Assembly (NCBI RefSeq): GCF_014851395.1
Contig: NW_024040817.1
Coordinates: 25,034,140 to 25,098,139 of the forward strand
Origin: Micropterus salmoides
Lineage: Eukaryota; Chordata; Actinopteri; Centrarchiformes; Centrarchidae
Direction: 5' to 3'
DNA length: 64,000 nucleotides
The position numbers and the translations under genes were made by a program. Positions 39,901 through 54,945 of this stretch are shown here, piece by piece (the first letter of the stretch is position 1; every line of letters begins with the position of its first letter). Below the pieces are notes generated by a model. The model saw only the letters and a program-made list of their open reading frames with translations, searched no databases and was not told where the DNA came from.

Positions 39901-42900
39901 AGTTTCATTCAAATTGTTCCTTAATGAGCTGATCTGTTGAAAACACAAAAAAAAGATCAGAAAAAGGACTTTTCTCCTAAAATAGACAATTTTTACATGG
40001 GGTATGGTGAGAAATGCATCAATCAATAAAAATGATCAAGTGTGAGTGAAATGTAGCAGTACGCATGAGGTGTCTGCTGAAAAAACATATAAGTCCAATA
40101 AATAACAAAAAATCATCAGATATCTAGGAACGTTGATGGTAGTTTAAAACTGTGACTCCATCCAGTTCATTCAAATCTGTTTCTTAATGACCTGATCTGT
40201 TGAAAACAAGAAAAAAAGATCAGAAAAAAGGACTTTTCTCCTTAAATAGACAATTTTTTACATGGGGTATGGTGAGAACATGCATCAATCAATAAAAATG
40301 ATCAAGTGTGAGTGAAATGTAGCAACACACTTGAGATGTCTACCAAACTTCTAGGCCTTGATCCATATTAAAATCATCAGCTTACCTTAGGAACGTTTGA
40401 TGGTAGTTTAAAACCTGTGACCATCCAGTTTCATTCAAATCTGTTTCCTTAATGACCTGATGAGATGACAACAAGAGAAATACAGGGAAAAAAATCAAAC
40501 GTCATCCTAAAATAGACAACTTTTTACATAAGGGTAAATGAGAACATGCATCGATCAGTAGAAATTATCAAGTGTGAGTAAAATGTAGCAGTACGCATGA
40601 GGTGTCTGCCCAAACCTCTAAGCCTGATAAAAAACTAAAAATCTTCAGCTTACCTTAAGAACATTTGATGGTAGTTTAAAACCTGTGATTCCATCCACTT
40701 TCATTCAAATTTGTGTCCTTAATAAGCTGATCTGTTGAAAACAAGAAAAAAAGATCAGAAAAAAGGACTTTTTTCTCCTTAAAAAGAGAATTTTTTACAT
40801 GAGGTGTCTGCTGAAAAAACATATAAGTCCAATAAATAAAAAAATCATCAGCTTATCTTAGGAACGTTTGATGGTAGTTTAAAACCTGTGACTCCATCCA
40901 CTTTCATTCAAATTTGTTTTGTTAATGAGCTGATCTGTTGAAAACAAGAAAAAGAGATCAGAAAAAAGGACTCTTTTCCTTAAATAGAGAATTTTTACAT
41001 GAGGTGTCTGCTGAAAAAAACATATTAGTCCAATAATAATAAAAATCATCAGATTATCTTAGGAACGTTTGATGGTAGTTTAAAACCTGTGACTCCATCC
41101 AGTTTCATTCAAATCTGTTTCCTTAATGAGCTGATCTGTTGAAAACAAGAAAAAAAGATTTAAAAAAGGACTTTTCTCCTTAAATAGACAATTTTGTACA
41201 TGGGGTATGGTGAGAACAGGCATCAATAAAAATGATCAAGTGTGAGTGAAAGTAGCAACACACTTGGATGTCTACCAAACTTCTAGGCCTTGATCCATAT
41301 TAAAACTCATCAGCTTACCTTAGGAACGTTTGATGGTAGTTTAAAACCTGTGACTCCATCCAGTTCATTCAAATCTGTTTACTTAATGACCTGATGAGAT
41401 GACAACAAGAGAAATACAGGGACAAACCTCACACCTAAATAGACAACTTTTTACATGCGGTACAATGAGAACATGCATCGATCAGCAGAAATTATCAAGT
41501 GTGAGTAAAATGTAGCAGTACGCATGAGGTGTCTGCCCAAACCTCTAAGCCTGATAAAAAACTAAAAATCTTCAGCTTACCTTAAGAAACATTTGATGGT
41601 AGTTTAAAACCTGTGATTCCATCCACTTCATTCAAATTGTGTCCTTAATGACCTGATGAGATGATAACAAGAGAAATACAGGGAAAAAATCAAACGTCAT
41701 CCTAAATAGACAACTTTTTACATAAGGGTACAATGAGAACATGCATCGATCAGTAGAAATTATCAAGTGTGAGTAAAATGTAGCAGTACGCATGAGGTGT
41801 CTGCCCAAACCTCTAAACTGATAAAAAACTAAAAATCTTCAGCTTACCTTAAGAACATTTGATGGTAGATTAAAACCTGTGATTCCATCCACTTTCATTC
41901 AAATCTGTTTTGTTAATGAGCTGATCTGTTGAAAACAAGAAAAAGAGATCAGAAAAAGGACTCTTTTCTCCTTAAATAGAGAATTTTTACATGAGGGTCT
42001 GCTGAAAAAACATATTAGTCCAATAAATAATAAAAAATCATCAGATTATCTAGGAACGTTTGATGGTAGTTTAAAACCTGTGACTCCATCCAGTTTCATT
42101 CAAATCTGTTCCTAATGAGCTGATCTGTTGAAAACAAGAAAAAAAAGATCAGAAAAAAGGACTTTCTCCTAAAATAGACAATTTTTACATGGGGTATGGT
42201 GAAACATGCATCAATCGATAAAAATGATCAAGTGTGAGTGAAATGTAGCAGTACGCATGAGGTGTCTGCTGAAAAAACATATAAGTCCAATAAATAACAA
42301 AAAATCATCAGATTATTTTAGGACGTTTGATGGTAGTTTAAAACTGTGACTCCATCCAGTTTCTTTCAAATCTGTTTCCTTAATGACCTGATCTGTGAAA
42401 ACAAGAAAAAAAGATCAGAAAAAGGACTTTTCTCCTTAAATAGACAATTTTTTACATGGGGTATGGTGAGAACATGCATCAATCAATAAAAATTATCAAG
42501 TGTGAGTGAAATGTAGCAACACACTTGAGATGTCTACCAAACTTCTAGGCCTTGATCCATTAAAACTCATCAGCTTACCTTAGGAACGTTTGATGGTAGA
42601 TTAAAACCTGTGACTCCATCCAGTTTCATTCAAATCTGTTTCCTAATGAGCTGATCTGTGAAAACAAGAAAAAAAAGATCAGAAAAAAGGACTTTTCTCC
42701 TAAAATAGACAATTTTTTACATGGGGTATGGTGAGAACATGCATCAATCGATAAAAATGACAAGTGTGAGTGAAATGTAGCAGTACGCATGAGGTGTCTG
42801 CTGAAAAAATATAAGTCCAATAAATAACAAAAAAATCATCAGATTATCTTAGGAACGTTTGATGGTAGTTTAAAACCTGTGACTCCATCCAGTTCATTCA

Positions 42901-45900
42901 AATCTGTTTTTAATGACTGATCTGTTGAAAACAAGAAAAAAAGATCAGAAAAAAGGACTTTTCCTTAAATAGACAATTTTACATGGGGTATGGTGAGAAC
43001 ATGCATCAATCAATAAAAATGATCAAGTGTGAGTGAAATGTAGCAAACACACTTGAGATGTCTACCAAAACTTCTAGGCCTTGATCCATATTAAAACTCA
43101 TCAGCTTACCTTAGGAACGTTTGATGGTAGTTTAAAACCTGTGACTCCATCCAGTTTCATTCAAATCTGTTCCTTAATGAGCTGATCTGTTGAAAACAAG
43201 AAAAAAGATCAGAAAAAAGGATTTCTCCTAAATAGACAATTTTTTACATGGGGTATGGTGAGAACATGCATCAATCAATAAAAATTATCAAGTGTGAGTG
43301 AATGTAGCAACACACTTGAGATGTCTACCAAACTTCTAGGCCTTGATCCATATTAAAATCATCAGCTTACCTTAGGAACGTTTGATGGTAGTTTAAACCT
43401 GTGACTCCATCCAGTTTCATTCAAATTGTTTCCTTAATGACCTGATGAGATGACAACAAGAGAAATACAGGGAAAAAAAATCAAACATCATCCTAAAATA
43501 GACAACTTTTTACATGCGGTACAATGAGAACATGCATCGATCAGTAGAAATTATCAAGTGTGAGTAAAATGTAGCAGTACGCATGAGGTGTCTGCCCAAA
43601 CCTCTAAGCTGATAAAAAACTAAAAATCTTCAGCTACTTAAGAACATTTGATGGTAGACTAAAACCTGTGATTCCATCCACTTCATTCAAATCTGTTTCC
43701 TTAATAAGCTGATCTGTTGAAAACAAAAAAAAGATCAGAAAAAAGGACTTTTTTCCTTAAAAAGAGAATTTTTTAATGAGGTGTCTGCTGAAAAAAATAT
43801 AAGTCCAATAAATAATAAAAAATCATCAGTTATCAGGAACGTTTGATGGTAGTTTAAAACCTGTGACTCCATCCACTTTCATTCAAATTTGTTTTGTTAA
43901 TGAGTGATCTGTTGAAAACAAGAAAAAGAGATCAGAAAAAAGGACTCTTTCTCCTTAAATAGGAATTTTTACATGAGGTGTCTGCTGAAAAAACATATTA
44001 GTCCAATAAATATAAAAAATCATCAGATTATCTTAGGAACGTTTGATGGTAGTTTAAAACCTGTGACCATCCAGTTTCATTCAAATCTGTTTCCTTAATG
44101 AGTGATCTGTTGAAAACAAGAAAAAAAGATTAAAAAAAGGACTTTCTCCTTAAATAGACAATTTTTACATGGGGTATGGTGAGAACATGCATCAATCAAT
44201 AAAAATGATCAAGTGTGAGTGAAATGTAGCAACACACTTGAGATGTCTACCAAACTTCTAGGCCTTGATCCATATTAAAACTCATCAGCTTACCTTAGGA
44301 ACGTTTGATGGTAGTTTAAAACCTGTGACTCCATCCAGTTTCATTCAAATCTGTTTCCTTAATGAGCTGATCTGTTGAAAACAAGAAAAAAGATCAGAAA
44401 AAGGACTTTCTCCTTAAATAGACAATTTTTACATGGGGTATGGTGAGAACAGCATCATCAATAAAAATTATCAAGTGTGAGTGAAATGTAGCAAACACTT
44501 GAGATGTCTACCAAACTTCTAGGCCTTGATCCATATTAAAACTCATCAGCTTACCTTAGGAACGTTTGATGGTAGTTTAAAACCTGTGACTCCATCCAGT
44601 TTCATTCAAATTTGTTTCCTTAATGACCTGATGAGATGACAACAAGAGAAATACAGGGAAAAAAATCAAACATCATCCTATAATAGACAACTTTTTACAT
44701 AAGGGTACAATGAGAACATGCATCGATCAGTAGAAATTATCAAGTGTGAGTAAAATGTAGCAGTACGCATGAGGTGTCTGCCCAAACCTCTAAGCCTGAT
44801 AAAACTAAAAATCTTCAGCTTACCTTAAGAACATTTGATGGTAGATTAAAACCTGTGATTCCATCCACTTTCATTCAAATCTGTTCCTTAATAAGCTGAT
44901 CTGTTGAAAACAAGAAAAAAAGATCAGAAAAAAGGACTTTTTTCTCCTTAAAAAGAGAATTTTTACATGAGGTGTCTGCTGAAAAAACATATAAGTCCAA
45001 TAAATAATAAAAAATCATCAGATTATTTAGGAACGTTGATGGTAGTTTAAAACCTGTGACTCCATCCACTTTCATTCAAATTGTTTTGTTAATGAGCTGA
45101 TCTGTTGAAAACAAGAAAAAGAGATCAGAAAAAAGGACTCTTTTCTCCTTAAATAGAGAATTTTTACATGAGGTGTCTGCTGAAAAAACATATTAGTCCA
45201 ATAAATAATAAAAAATCATCAGATTATCTTAGGAACGTTTGATGGTAGTTTAAAACCTGTGACTCCATCCAGTTTCATTCAAATCTGTTTCCTTAATGAG
45301 CTGATCTGTTGAAAACAAGAAAAAAAGATCAGAAAAAAGGACTTTTCTCCTTAAATAGACAATTTTTTACATGGGGTATGGTGAGAACATGCATCAATCA
45401 ATAAAATTATCAAGTGTGAGTGAAATGTAGCAACACACTTGAGATGTCTACCAAACTTCTAGGCCTGATCCATATTAAAACTCATCAGCTTACCTTAGGA
45501 ACGTTTGATGGTAGTTTAAAACCTGTGACTCCATCCAGTTCATTCAAATCTGTTCCTTAATGAGCTGATCTGTTGAAAACAAGAAAAAAAGATCAGAAAA
45601 AAGGACTTCTCCTTAAATAGACAATTTTTTACATGGGGTATGGTGAAACATGCATCAATCAATAAAAATGATCAAGTGTGAGTGAAATGTAGCAACACAC
45701 TTGAGATGCTACCAAACTTCTAGGCCTTGATCCATATTAAAACTCATCAGCTTACCTTAGGAACGTTGATGGTAGTTTAAAACCTGTGACTCCATCCAGT
45801 TCATTCAAATTTGTTTCCTTAATGACTGATGAGATGACAACAAGAGAAATACAGGGAAAAAAATCAAACATCATCCAAAATAGACAACTTTTACATAAGG

Positions 45901-47000
45901 GTACAATGAGAACATGCATCGATCAGTAGAAATTATCAAGTGTGAGTAAAATGTAGCAGTACGCATGAGGTGTCTGCCCAAACCTCTAAGCCTGATAAAA
46001 AACTAAAAATCTTCAGCTTACCTTAAGAACATTTGATGGTAGATTAAAACCTGTGATTCCATCCACTTTCATTCAAATCTGTTTCCTTAATAAGTGATCT
46101 GTTGAAAACAAGAAAAAAAGATCAGAAAAAAAGGACTTTTTTCTCCTTAAAAGAGAATTTTTTACATGAGGTGTCTGCTGAAAAAAACATATAAGTCCAA
46201 TAATATAAAAAATCATCGATTATCTTAGGAACGTTGATGGTAGTTTAAAACCTGTGACTCCTCCACTTCATTCAAATTTGTTTTGTTAATGAGCTGATCT
46301 GTTGAAAACAAGAAAAAGAGATCAAAAAAGGACTCTTTTCTCTTAAATAGAGAATTTTTTACATGAGGTGTCTGCTGAAAAAACATTAGTCCAATAAATA
46401 ATAAAAAATCATCAGATTATCTTAGGAACGTTTGATGGTAGTTAAAAACCTGTGACTCCATCCAGTTTCATTCAAATCTGTTTCCTTAATGAGCTGATCT
46501 GTTGAAAACAGAAAAAAAGATTTAAAAAAGGACTTTTCTCCTTAAATAGACAATTTTTTACATGGGGTATGGTGAGAACATGCATCAATCAATAAAAATT
46601 ATCAAGTGTGAGTGAAATGTAGCAACACACTTGAGATGTCTACCAAACTTCTAGGCCTTGATCCATATTAAAACTCATCAGCTTACTTAGGAAAGTTTGA
46701 TGGTAGTTTAAAACCTGTGACTCCATCCAGTTTCATTCAAATTTGTTTCCTTAATGACCTGATGAGATGACAACAAGAGAAATACAGGGAAAAAAATCAA
46801 ACGTCATCCTAAAATAGACACTTTTTACATGCGGTACAATGAGAACATGCATCGATCAGCAGAAATTATCAAGTGTGAGTAAAAGATGTAGCAGTACGCA
46901 TGAGGTGTCTGCCCAAACCTCTAAGCCTGATAAAAAACTAAAAATCTTCAGCTTACCTTAAGAAATTTGATGGTAGTTTAAAACCTGTGATTCCATCCAC
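13000..47000 (+). other. Deletion-rich part of the array (probable consensus errors)
   Basis: Within this stretch nearly every monomer has one or more 1-2 base losses at different places. Examples are ACTCATCCAG for ACTCCATCCAG, ACGTTGATGG for ACGTTTGATGG, and shortened A or T runs. The same monomer types at 48-61 kb are nearly free of them. Limits are approximate. Confidence 0.7.
16225..18352 (+). repeat. Local dimeric higher-order repeat (types I-IV, ~535 bp)
   Basis: Type I anchors at 16757, 17290, 17826 and 18353 alternate with type IV anchors near 17025, 17561 and 18092. This gives a ~527-536 bp dimer repeated about four times. The variation in length comes from small deletions. Confidence 0.75.
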
Positions 47001-50000
47001 TTTCATTCAAATTTGTTTTCTTAATGACCTGATGAGTGATAACAAGAAAATACAGGGAAAAATCAAACGTCATCCTAAAATAGACAACTTTTTACATAAG
47101 GGTACAATGAGAACATGCATCGATCAGTAGAAATTATCAAGTGTGAGTAAAATGTAGCAGTACGCATGAGGTGTCTGCCCAAACCTCTAAGCCTGATAAA
47201 AAACTAAAAATCTTCAGCTTACCTTAAGAACATTTGATGGTAGATTAAAACCTGTGATTCCATCCACTTTCATTCAAATCTGTTTCCTTAATAAGCTGAT
47301 CTGTTGAAAACAAGAAAAAGAGATCAGAAAAAGGGACTTTTTTCTCCTTAAAAAGAGAATTTTTACATGAGGTGTCTGCTGAAAAACATATAAGTCCAAT
47401 AATAATAAAAAATCATCAGATTATCTTAGGAACGTTTGATGGTAGTTTAAAACCTGTGACTCCATCCAGTTTCATTCAAATCTGTTTCCTTAATGACCTG
47501 ATCTGTTGAAAACAAGAAAAAAAGATCAGAAAAAGGACTTTTCTCCTAAAATAGAAATTTTTTACATGGGGTATGGTGAGAACATGCATCAATCAATAAA
47601 AATGATCAAGTGTGAGTGAAATGTAGCAGTACGCATGAGGTGTCTGCTGAAAAACATATTAGTCCAATAAATAATAAAAAATCATCAGATTATCTTAGAA
47701 ACGTTTGATGGTAGTTAAAACCTGTGACTCCATCCACTTTCATTCAAATTTGTTTTGTTAATGAGCTGATCTGTTGAAAACAAGAAAAAGAGATCAGAAA
47801 AAAAGGACTCTTTTCTCCTTAAATAGAGAATTTTTTACATGAGGTGTCTGCTGAAAAAACATATTAGTCCAATAAATAATAAAAATCATCAGATTATCTT
47901 AGGAACGTTTGATGGTAGTTTAAAACCTGTGACTCCATCCAGTTTCATTCAAATCTGTTTCCTTAATGACCTGATCTGTTGAAAACAAAAAAAAAGATCA
48001 GAAAAAAGGACTTTTCTCCTAAAAATAGACAATTTTTACATGGGGTATGGTGAGAACATGCATCAATCAATAAAAATGATCAAGTGTGAGTGAAATGTAG
48101 CAGTACGCATGAGGTGTCTGCTGAAAAAACATATAAGTCCAATAAATAAAAAAAATTCATCAGATTATCTTAGGAACGTTTGAGTTAAAAACCTGTGACT
48201 CATCCAGTTTCATTCAAATCTGTTTCCTTAATGACCTGATCTGTTGAAAACAAGAAAAAAAGATTTAAAAAAAGGACTTTTCTCCTTAAATAGACAATTT
48301 TTTACATGGGGTATGGTGAGAACATGCATCAATCAATAAAAATGATCAAGTGTGAGTGAAATGTAGCAACACACTTGAGATGTCTACCAAACTTCTAGGC
48401 CTTGATCCATATTAAAACTCATCAGCTTACCTTAGGAACGTTTGATGGTAGTTTAAAACCTGTGACTCCATCCAGTTTCATTCAAATCTGTTTCCTTAAT
48501 GAGCTGATCTGTTGAAAACAAGAAAAAAAGATCAGAAAAAAAGGACTTTTCTCCTTAAATAGACAATTTTTACATGGGGTATGGTGAGAACATGCATCAA
48601 TCAATAAAATTATCAAGTGTGAGTGAAATGTAGCAACACACTTGAGATGTCTACCAAACTTCTAGGCCTTGATCCATATTAAAACTCATCAGCTTACCTT
48701 AGGAACGTTTGATGGTAGTTTAAAACCTGTGACTCCATCCAGTTTCATTCAAATTTTTTCCTTAATGACCTGATGAGATGACAACAAGAGAAATACAGGG
48801 AAAAAAATCAAACGTCATCCTAAAATAGACAACTTTTTACATGCGGTACAATGAGAACATGCATCGATCAGCAGAAATTATCAAGTGTGTAAAATGTAGC
48901 AGTACGCATGAGGTGTCTGCCCAAACCTCTAAGCCTGATAAAAAACTAAAAATCTTCAGCTTACCTTAAGAACATTTGATGGTAGTTTAAAACCTGTGAT
49001 TCCATCCACTTTCATTCAAATTTGTTTTCTTAATGACCTGATGAGATGATAACAAGAGAAATACAGGGAAAAAATCAAACGTCATCCTAAAATAGACAAC
49101 TTTTTACATAAGGGTACAATGAGAACATGCATCGATCAGTAGAAATTATCAAGTGTGAGTAAAATGTAGCAGTACGCATGAGGTGTCTGCCCAAACCTCT
49201 AAGCCTGATAAAAACTAAAAATCTTCAGCTTACCTTAAGAACATTTGATGGTAGATTAAAACCTGTGATTCCATCCACTTTCATTCAAATCTGTTTCCTT
49301 AATAAGCTGATCTGTTGAAAACAAGAAAAAAAGATCAGAAAAAAGGACTTTTTTCTCCTTAAAAAGAGAATTTTTTACATGAGGTGTCTGCTGAAAAAAC
49401 ATATAAGTCCATAAATAATAAAAAATCATCAGATTATCTTAGGAACATTTGATGGTAGTTTAAACCTGTGACTCCATCCAGTTTCATTCAAATCGTTTCC
49501 TTAATGACCTGATCTGTTGAAAACAAGAAAAAAAGATCAGAAAAAAGGACTTTTCTCCTAAAATAGACAATTTTTTACATGGGGTATGGTGAGAACATGC
49601 ATCAATCAATAAAAATGATCAAGTGTGAGTGAAATGTAGCAGTACGCATGAGGTGTCTGCTGAAAAAACATATTAGTCCAATAAATAATAAAAAATCATC
49701 AGATTATCTTAGAAACGTTTGATGGTAGTTTAAAACCTGTGACTCCATCCACTTTCATTCAAATTTGTTTGTTAATGAGCTGATCTGTTGAAAACAAGAA
49801 AAAGAGATCAAAAAAGGACTCTTTTCTCCTTAAATAGAGAATTTTTTACATGAGGTGTCTGCTGAAAAAACATATTAGTCCAATAAATAATAAAAAATCA
49901 TCAGATTATCTTAGGAACATTTGATGGTAGTTTAAAACCTGTGACTCCATCCAGTTTCATTCAAATCTGTTTCCTTAATGACCTGATCTGTTGAAAACAA

Positions 50001-51184
50001 GAAAAAAAGATTTAAAAAAGGACTTTTCTCCTTAAATAGACAATTTTTTACATGGGGTATGGTGAGAACATGCATCAATCAATAAAAATTATCAAGTGTG
50101 AGTGAAATGTAGCAACACACTTGAGATGTCTACCAAACTTCTAGGCCTTGATCCATATTAAAACTCATCAGCTTACCTTAGGAACGTTTGATGGTAGTTT
50201 AAAACCTGTGACTCCATCCAGTTTCATTCAAATCTGTTTACTTAATGACCTGATGAGATGACAACAAGAGAAATACAGGGGAAAAAATCAAACATCACCC
50301 TAAAATAGACAACTTTTACATGCGGTACAATGAGAACATGCATCGATCAGTAGAAATTATCAAGTGTGAGTAAAATGTAGCAGTACGCATGAGGTGTCTG
50401 CCCAAACCTCTAAGCCTGATAAAAAACTAAAAATCTTCAGCTTACCTTAAGAACAGTTGATGGTAGTTTAAAACCTGTGATTCCATCCACTTTCATTCAA
50501 ATTTGTTTCCTTAATGACCTGATGAGATGATAACAAGAGAAATACAGGGAAAAAATCAAACGTCATCCTAAAATAGACAACTTTTTACATGCGGTACAAT
50601 GAGAACATGCATCGATCAGTAGAAATTATCAAGTGTGAGTAAAATGTAGCAGTACGCATGAGGTGTCTGCCCAAACCTCTAAGCCTGATAAAAAACTAAA
50701 AATCTTCAGCTTACCTTAAGAACATTGATGGTAGATTAAAACCTGTGATTCCATCCACTTTCATTCAAATCTGTTTCCTTAATAAGCTGATCTGTTGAAA
50801 ACAAGAAAAAAAGATCAGAAAAAAGGACTTTTTTCTCCTTAAAAAGAGAATTTTTTACATGAGGTGTCTGCTGAAAAAACATAAGTCCAATAAATAATAA
50901 AAAATCATCAGATTATCTTAGGAACGTTTGATGGTAGTTTAAAACCTGTGACTCCATCCAGTTTCATTCAAATCTGTTTCCTTAATGACCTGATCTGTTG
51001 AAAACAAGAAAAAAAGATCAGAAAAAAGGACTTTTCTCCTAAAATAGACAATTTTTTACATGGGGTATGGTGAGAACATGCATCAATCAATAAAAATGAT
51101 CAAGTGTGAGTGAAATGTAGCAGTACGCATGAGGTGTCTGCTGAAAAAACATATAAGTCCAATAAATAACAAAAAAATCATCAG

Positions 51185-54100
51185 ATTATCTTAGGAACGT
51201 TTGATGGTAGTTAAAAACCTGTGACTCCATCCAGTTTCATTCAAATCTGTTTCCTTAATGACCTGATCTGTTGAAAACAAGAAAAAAAGATTTAAAAAAA
51301 GGACTTTTCTCCTTAAATAGACAATTTTTTACATGGGGTATGGTGAGAACATGCATCAATCAATAAAAATTATCAAGTGTGAGTGAAATGTAGCAACACA
51401 CTTGAGATGTCTACCAAACTTCTAGGCCTTGATCCATATTAAAACTCATCAGCTTACCTTAGGAATGTTTGATGGTAGTTTAAAACCTGTGACTCCATCC
51501 AGTTTCATTCAAATCTGTTTCCTTAATGAGCTGATCTGTTGAAAACAAAAAAAAGATCAGAAAAAAGGACTTTTCTCCTTAAATAGACAATTTTTTACAT
51601 GGGGTATGGTGAGAACATGCATCAATCAATAAAAATTATCAAGTGTGAGTGAAATGTAGCAACACACTTGAGATGTCTACCAAACTTCTAGGCCTTGATC
51701 CATATTAAAACTCATCAGCTTACCTTAGGAACGTTTGATGGTAGTTTAAAACCTGTGACTCAATCCAGTTTCATTCAAATTTGTTTCCTTAATGACCTGA
51801 TGAGATGACAACAAGAGAAATACAGGGAAAAAAATCAAACGTCATCCTAAAATAGACAACTTTTTACATAAGGGTACAATGAGAACATGCATCGATCAGT
51901 AGAAATTATCAAGTGTGAGTAAAATGTAGCAGTACGCATGAGGTGTCTGCCCAAACCTCTAAGCCTGATAAAAAACTAAAAATCTTCAGCTTACCTTAAG
52001 AACATTTGATGGTAGATTAAAACCTGTGATTCCATCTACTTTCATTCAAATCTGTTTCCTTAATAAGCTGATCTGTTGAAAACAAGAAAAAAAGATCAGA
52101 AAAAAGGACTTTTTCTCCTTAAAAAGAGAATTTTTTACATGAGGTGTCTGCTGAAAAAACATATAAGTCCAATAATAATAAAAAATCATCAGATTATCTT
52201 AGGAACGTTTGATGGTAGTTTAAAACCTGTGACTCCATCCACTTTCATTCAAATTTGTTTTGTTAATGAGCTGATCTGTTGAAAACAAGAAAAAGAGATC
52301 AGAAAAAAGGACTCTTTTCTCCTTAAATAGAGATTTTTTTACATGAGGTGTCTGCTGAAAAAACATATTAGTCCAATAAATAATAAAAATCATCAGATTA
52401 TCTTAGGAACGTTTGATGGTAGTTTAAAACCTGTGACTCCATCCAGTTTCATTCAAATCTGTTTCCTTAATGACCTGATCTGTTGAAAACAAGAAAAAAG
52501 ATCAGAAAAAAGGACTTTTCTCCTAAATAGACAATTTTTTACATGGGGTATGGTGAGAACATGCATCAATCAATAAAAATGATCAAGTGTGAGTGAAATG
52601 TAGCAGTACGCATGAGGTGTCTGCTGAAAAAACATATAAGTCCAATAAATAACAAAAAAATCATCAGATTATCTTAGGAACGTTTGATGGTAGTTTAAAA
52701 CCTGTGACTCCATCCAGTTTCATTCAAATCTGTTTTCTTAATGACCTGATCTGTTGAAAACAAGAAAAAAGATTTAAAAAAAGGACTTTTCTCCTTAAAT
52801 AGACAATTTTTTACATGGGGTATGGTGAGAACATGCATCAATCAATAAAAATTATCAAGTGTGAGTGAAATGTAGCAACACACTTGAGATGTCTACCAAA
52901 CTTCTAGGCCTTGATCCATATTAAAACTCATCAGCTTACCTTAGGAACGTTTGATGGTAGTTTAAAACCTGTGACTCCATCCAGTTTCATTCAAATTTGT
53001 TTCCTTAATGACCTGATGAGATGACAACAAGAGAAATACAGGGAAAAAAATCAACGTCATCCTATAATAGACAACTTTTTACATGCGGTACAATGAGAAC
53101 ATGCATCGATCAGTAGAAATTATCAAGTGTGAGTAAAATGTAGCAGTACGCATGAGGTGTCTGCCCAATAAAAAACTAAAAATCTTCAGCTTACCTTAAG
53201 AACATTTGATGGTAGTTTAAAACCTGTGACTCCATCCACTTTCATTCAAATTTGTTTCCTTAATGACCTGATGAGATGATAACAAGAGAAATACAGGGAA
53301 AAAATCAAACGTCATCCTAAAATAGACAACTTTTTACATGCGGTACAATGAGAACATGCATCGATCAGTAGAAATTATCAAGTGTGAGTAAAATGTAGCA
53401 GTACGCATGAGGTGTCTGCCCAAACCTCTAAGCCTGATAAAAAACTAAAAATCTTCAGCTTACCTTAAGAACATTTGATGGTAGATTAAAACCTGTGATT
53501 CCATCCACTTTCATTCAAATCTGTTTCCTTAATAAGCTGATCTGTTGAAAACAAGAAAAAAGATCAGAAAAAAGGACTCTTTTCTCCTTAAATAGAGATT
53601 TTTTTACATGAGGTGTCTGCTTAAAAAAATATTAGTCCAATAATAATAAAAATCATCAGATTATCTTAGGAACGTTTGATGGTAGTTTAAAACCTGTGAC
53701 TCCATCCAGTTTCATTCAAATCTGTTTCCTTAATGACCTGATCTGTTGAAAACAAGAAAAAAAGATCAGAAAAAAGGACTTTTCTCCTAAAATAGACAAT
53801 TTTTTACATGGGGTATGGTGAGAACATGCATCAATCAATAAAAATGATCAAGTGTGAGTGAAATGTAGCAGTACGCATGAGGTGTCTGCTGAAAAAACAT
53901 ATAAGTCCAATAAATAACAAAAAAATCATCAGATTATCTTAGGAACGTTTGATGGTAGTTTAAAACCTGTGACTCCATCCAGTTTCATTCAAATCTGTTT
54001 ACTTAATGACCTGATGAGATGACAACAAGAGAAATACAGGGGAAAAAATCAAACATCACCCTAAAATAGACAACTTTTTACATGCGGTACAATGAGAACA

Positions 54101-54945
54101 TGCATCGATCAGTAGAAATTATCAAGTGTGAGTAAAATGTAGCAGTACGCATGAGGTGTCTGCCCAAACCTCTAAGCCTGATAAAAAACTAAAAATCTTC
54201 AGCTTACCTTAAGAACATTTGATGGTAGTTTAAAACCTGTGATTCCATCCACTTTCATTCAAATTTGTTTCCTTAATGACCTGATGAGATGATAACAAGA
54301 GAAATACAGGGAAAAAATCAAACGTCATCCTAAAATAGACAACTTTTTACATGCGGTACAATGAGAACATGCATCGATCAGTAGAAATTATCAAGTGTGA
54401 GTAAAATGTAGCAGTACGCATGAGGTGTCTGCCCAAACCTCTAAGCCTGATAAAAAACTAAAAATCTTCAGCTTACCTTAAGAACACTTGATGGTAGATT
54501 AAAACCTGTGATTCCATCCACTTTCATTCAAATCTGTTTCCTTAATAAGCTGATCTGTTGAAAACAAGAAAAAAAGATCAGAAAAAAGGACTTTTTTCTC
54601 CTTAAAAAAGAATTTTTTACATGAGGTGTCTGCTGAAAAAACATATAAGTCCAATAAATAATAAAAAATCATCAGATTATCTTAGGAACGTTTGATGGTA
54701 GTTTAAAACCTGTGACTCCATCCAGTTTCATTCAAATCTGTTTCCTTAATGACCTGATCTGTTGAAAACAAGAAAAAAAGATCAGATAAAAGGACTTTTC
54801 TCCTAAAATAGACAATTTTTACATGGGGTATGGTGAGAACATGCATCAATCAATAAAATGATCAAGTGTGAGTGAAATGTAGCAGTACGCATGAGGTGTC
54901 TGCTGAAAAAACATATAAGTCCAATAAATACAAAAAAATCATCAG
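51185..54945 (+). repeat. 15-monomer higher-order repeat, copy 1 (~3.76 kb)
   Basis: Monomer order by anchor is IV I I II III III IV I II-del II III IV II II III. It carries private variants that recur in the next copy: AGGAATGTTTGATGG (51461), ACTCAATCCAG (51769), a type II unit with a 14-bp loss (53161) and CTGCTTAAAAAA (53618). Confidence 0.85.
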
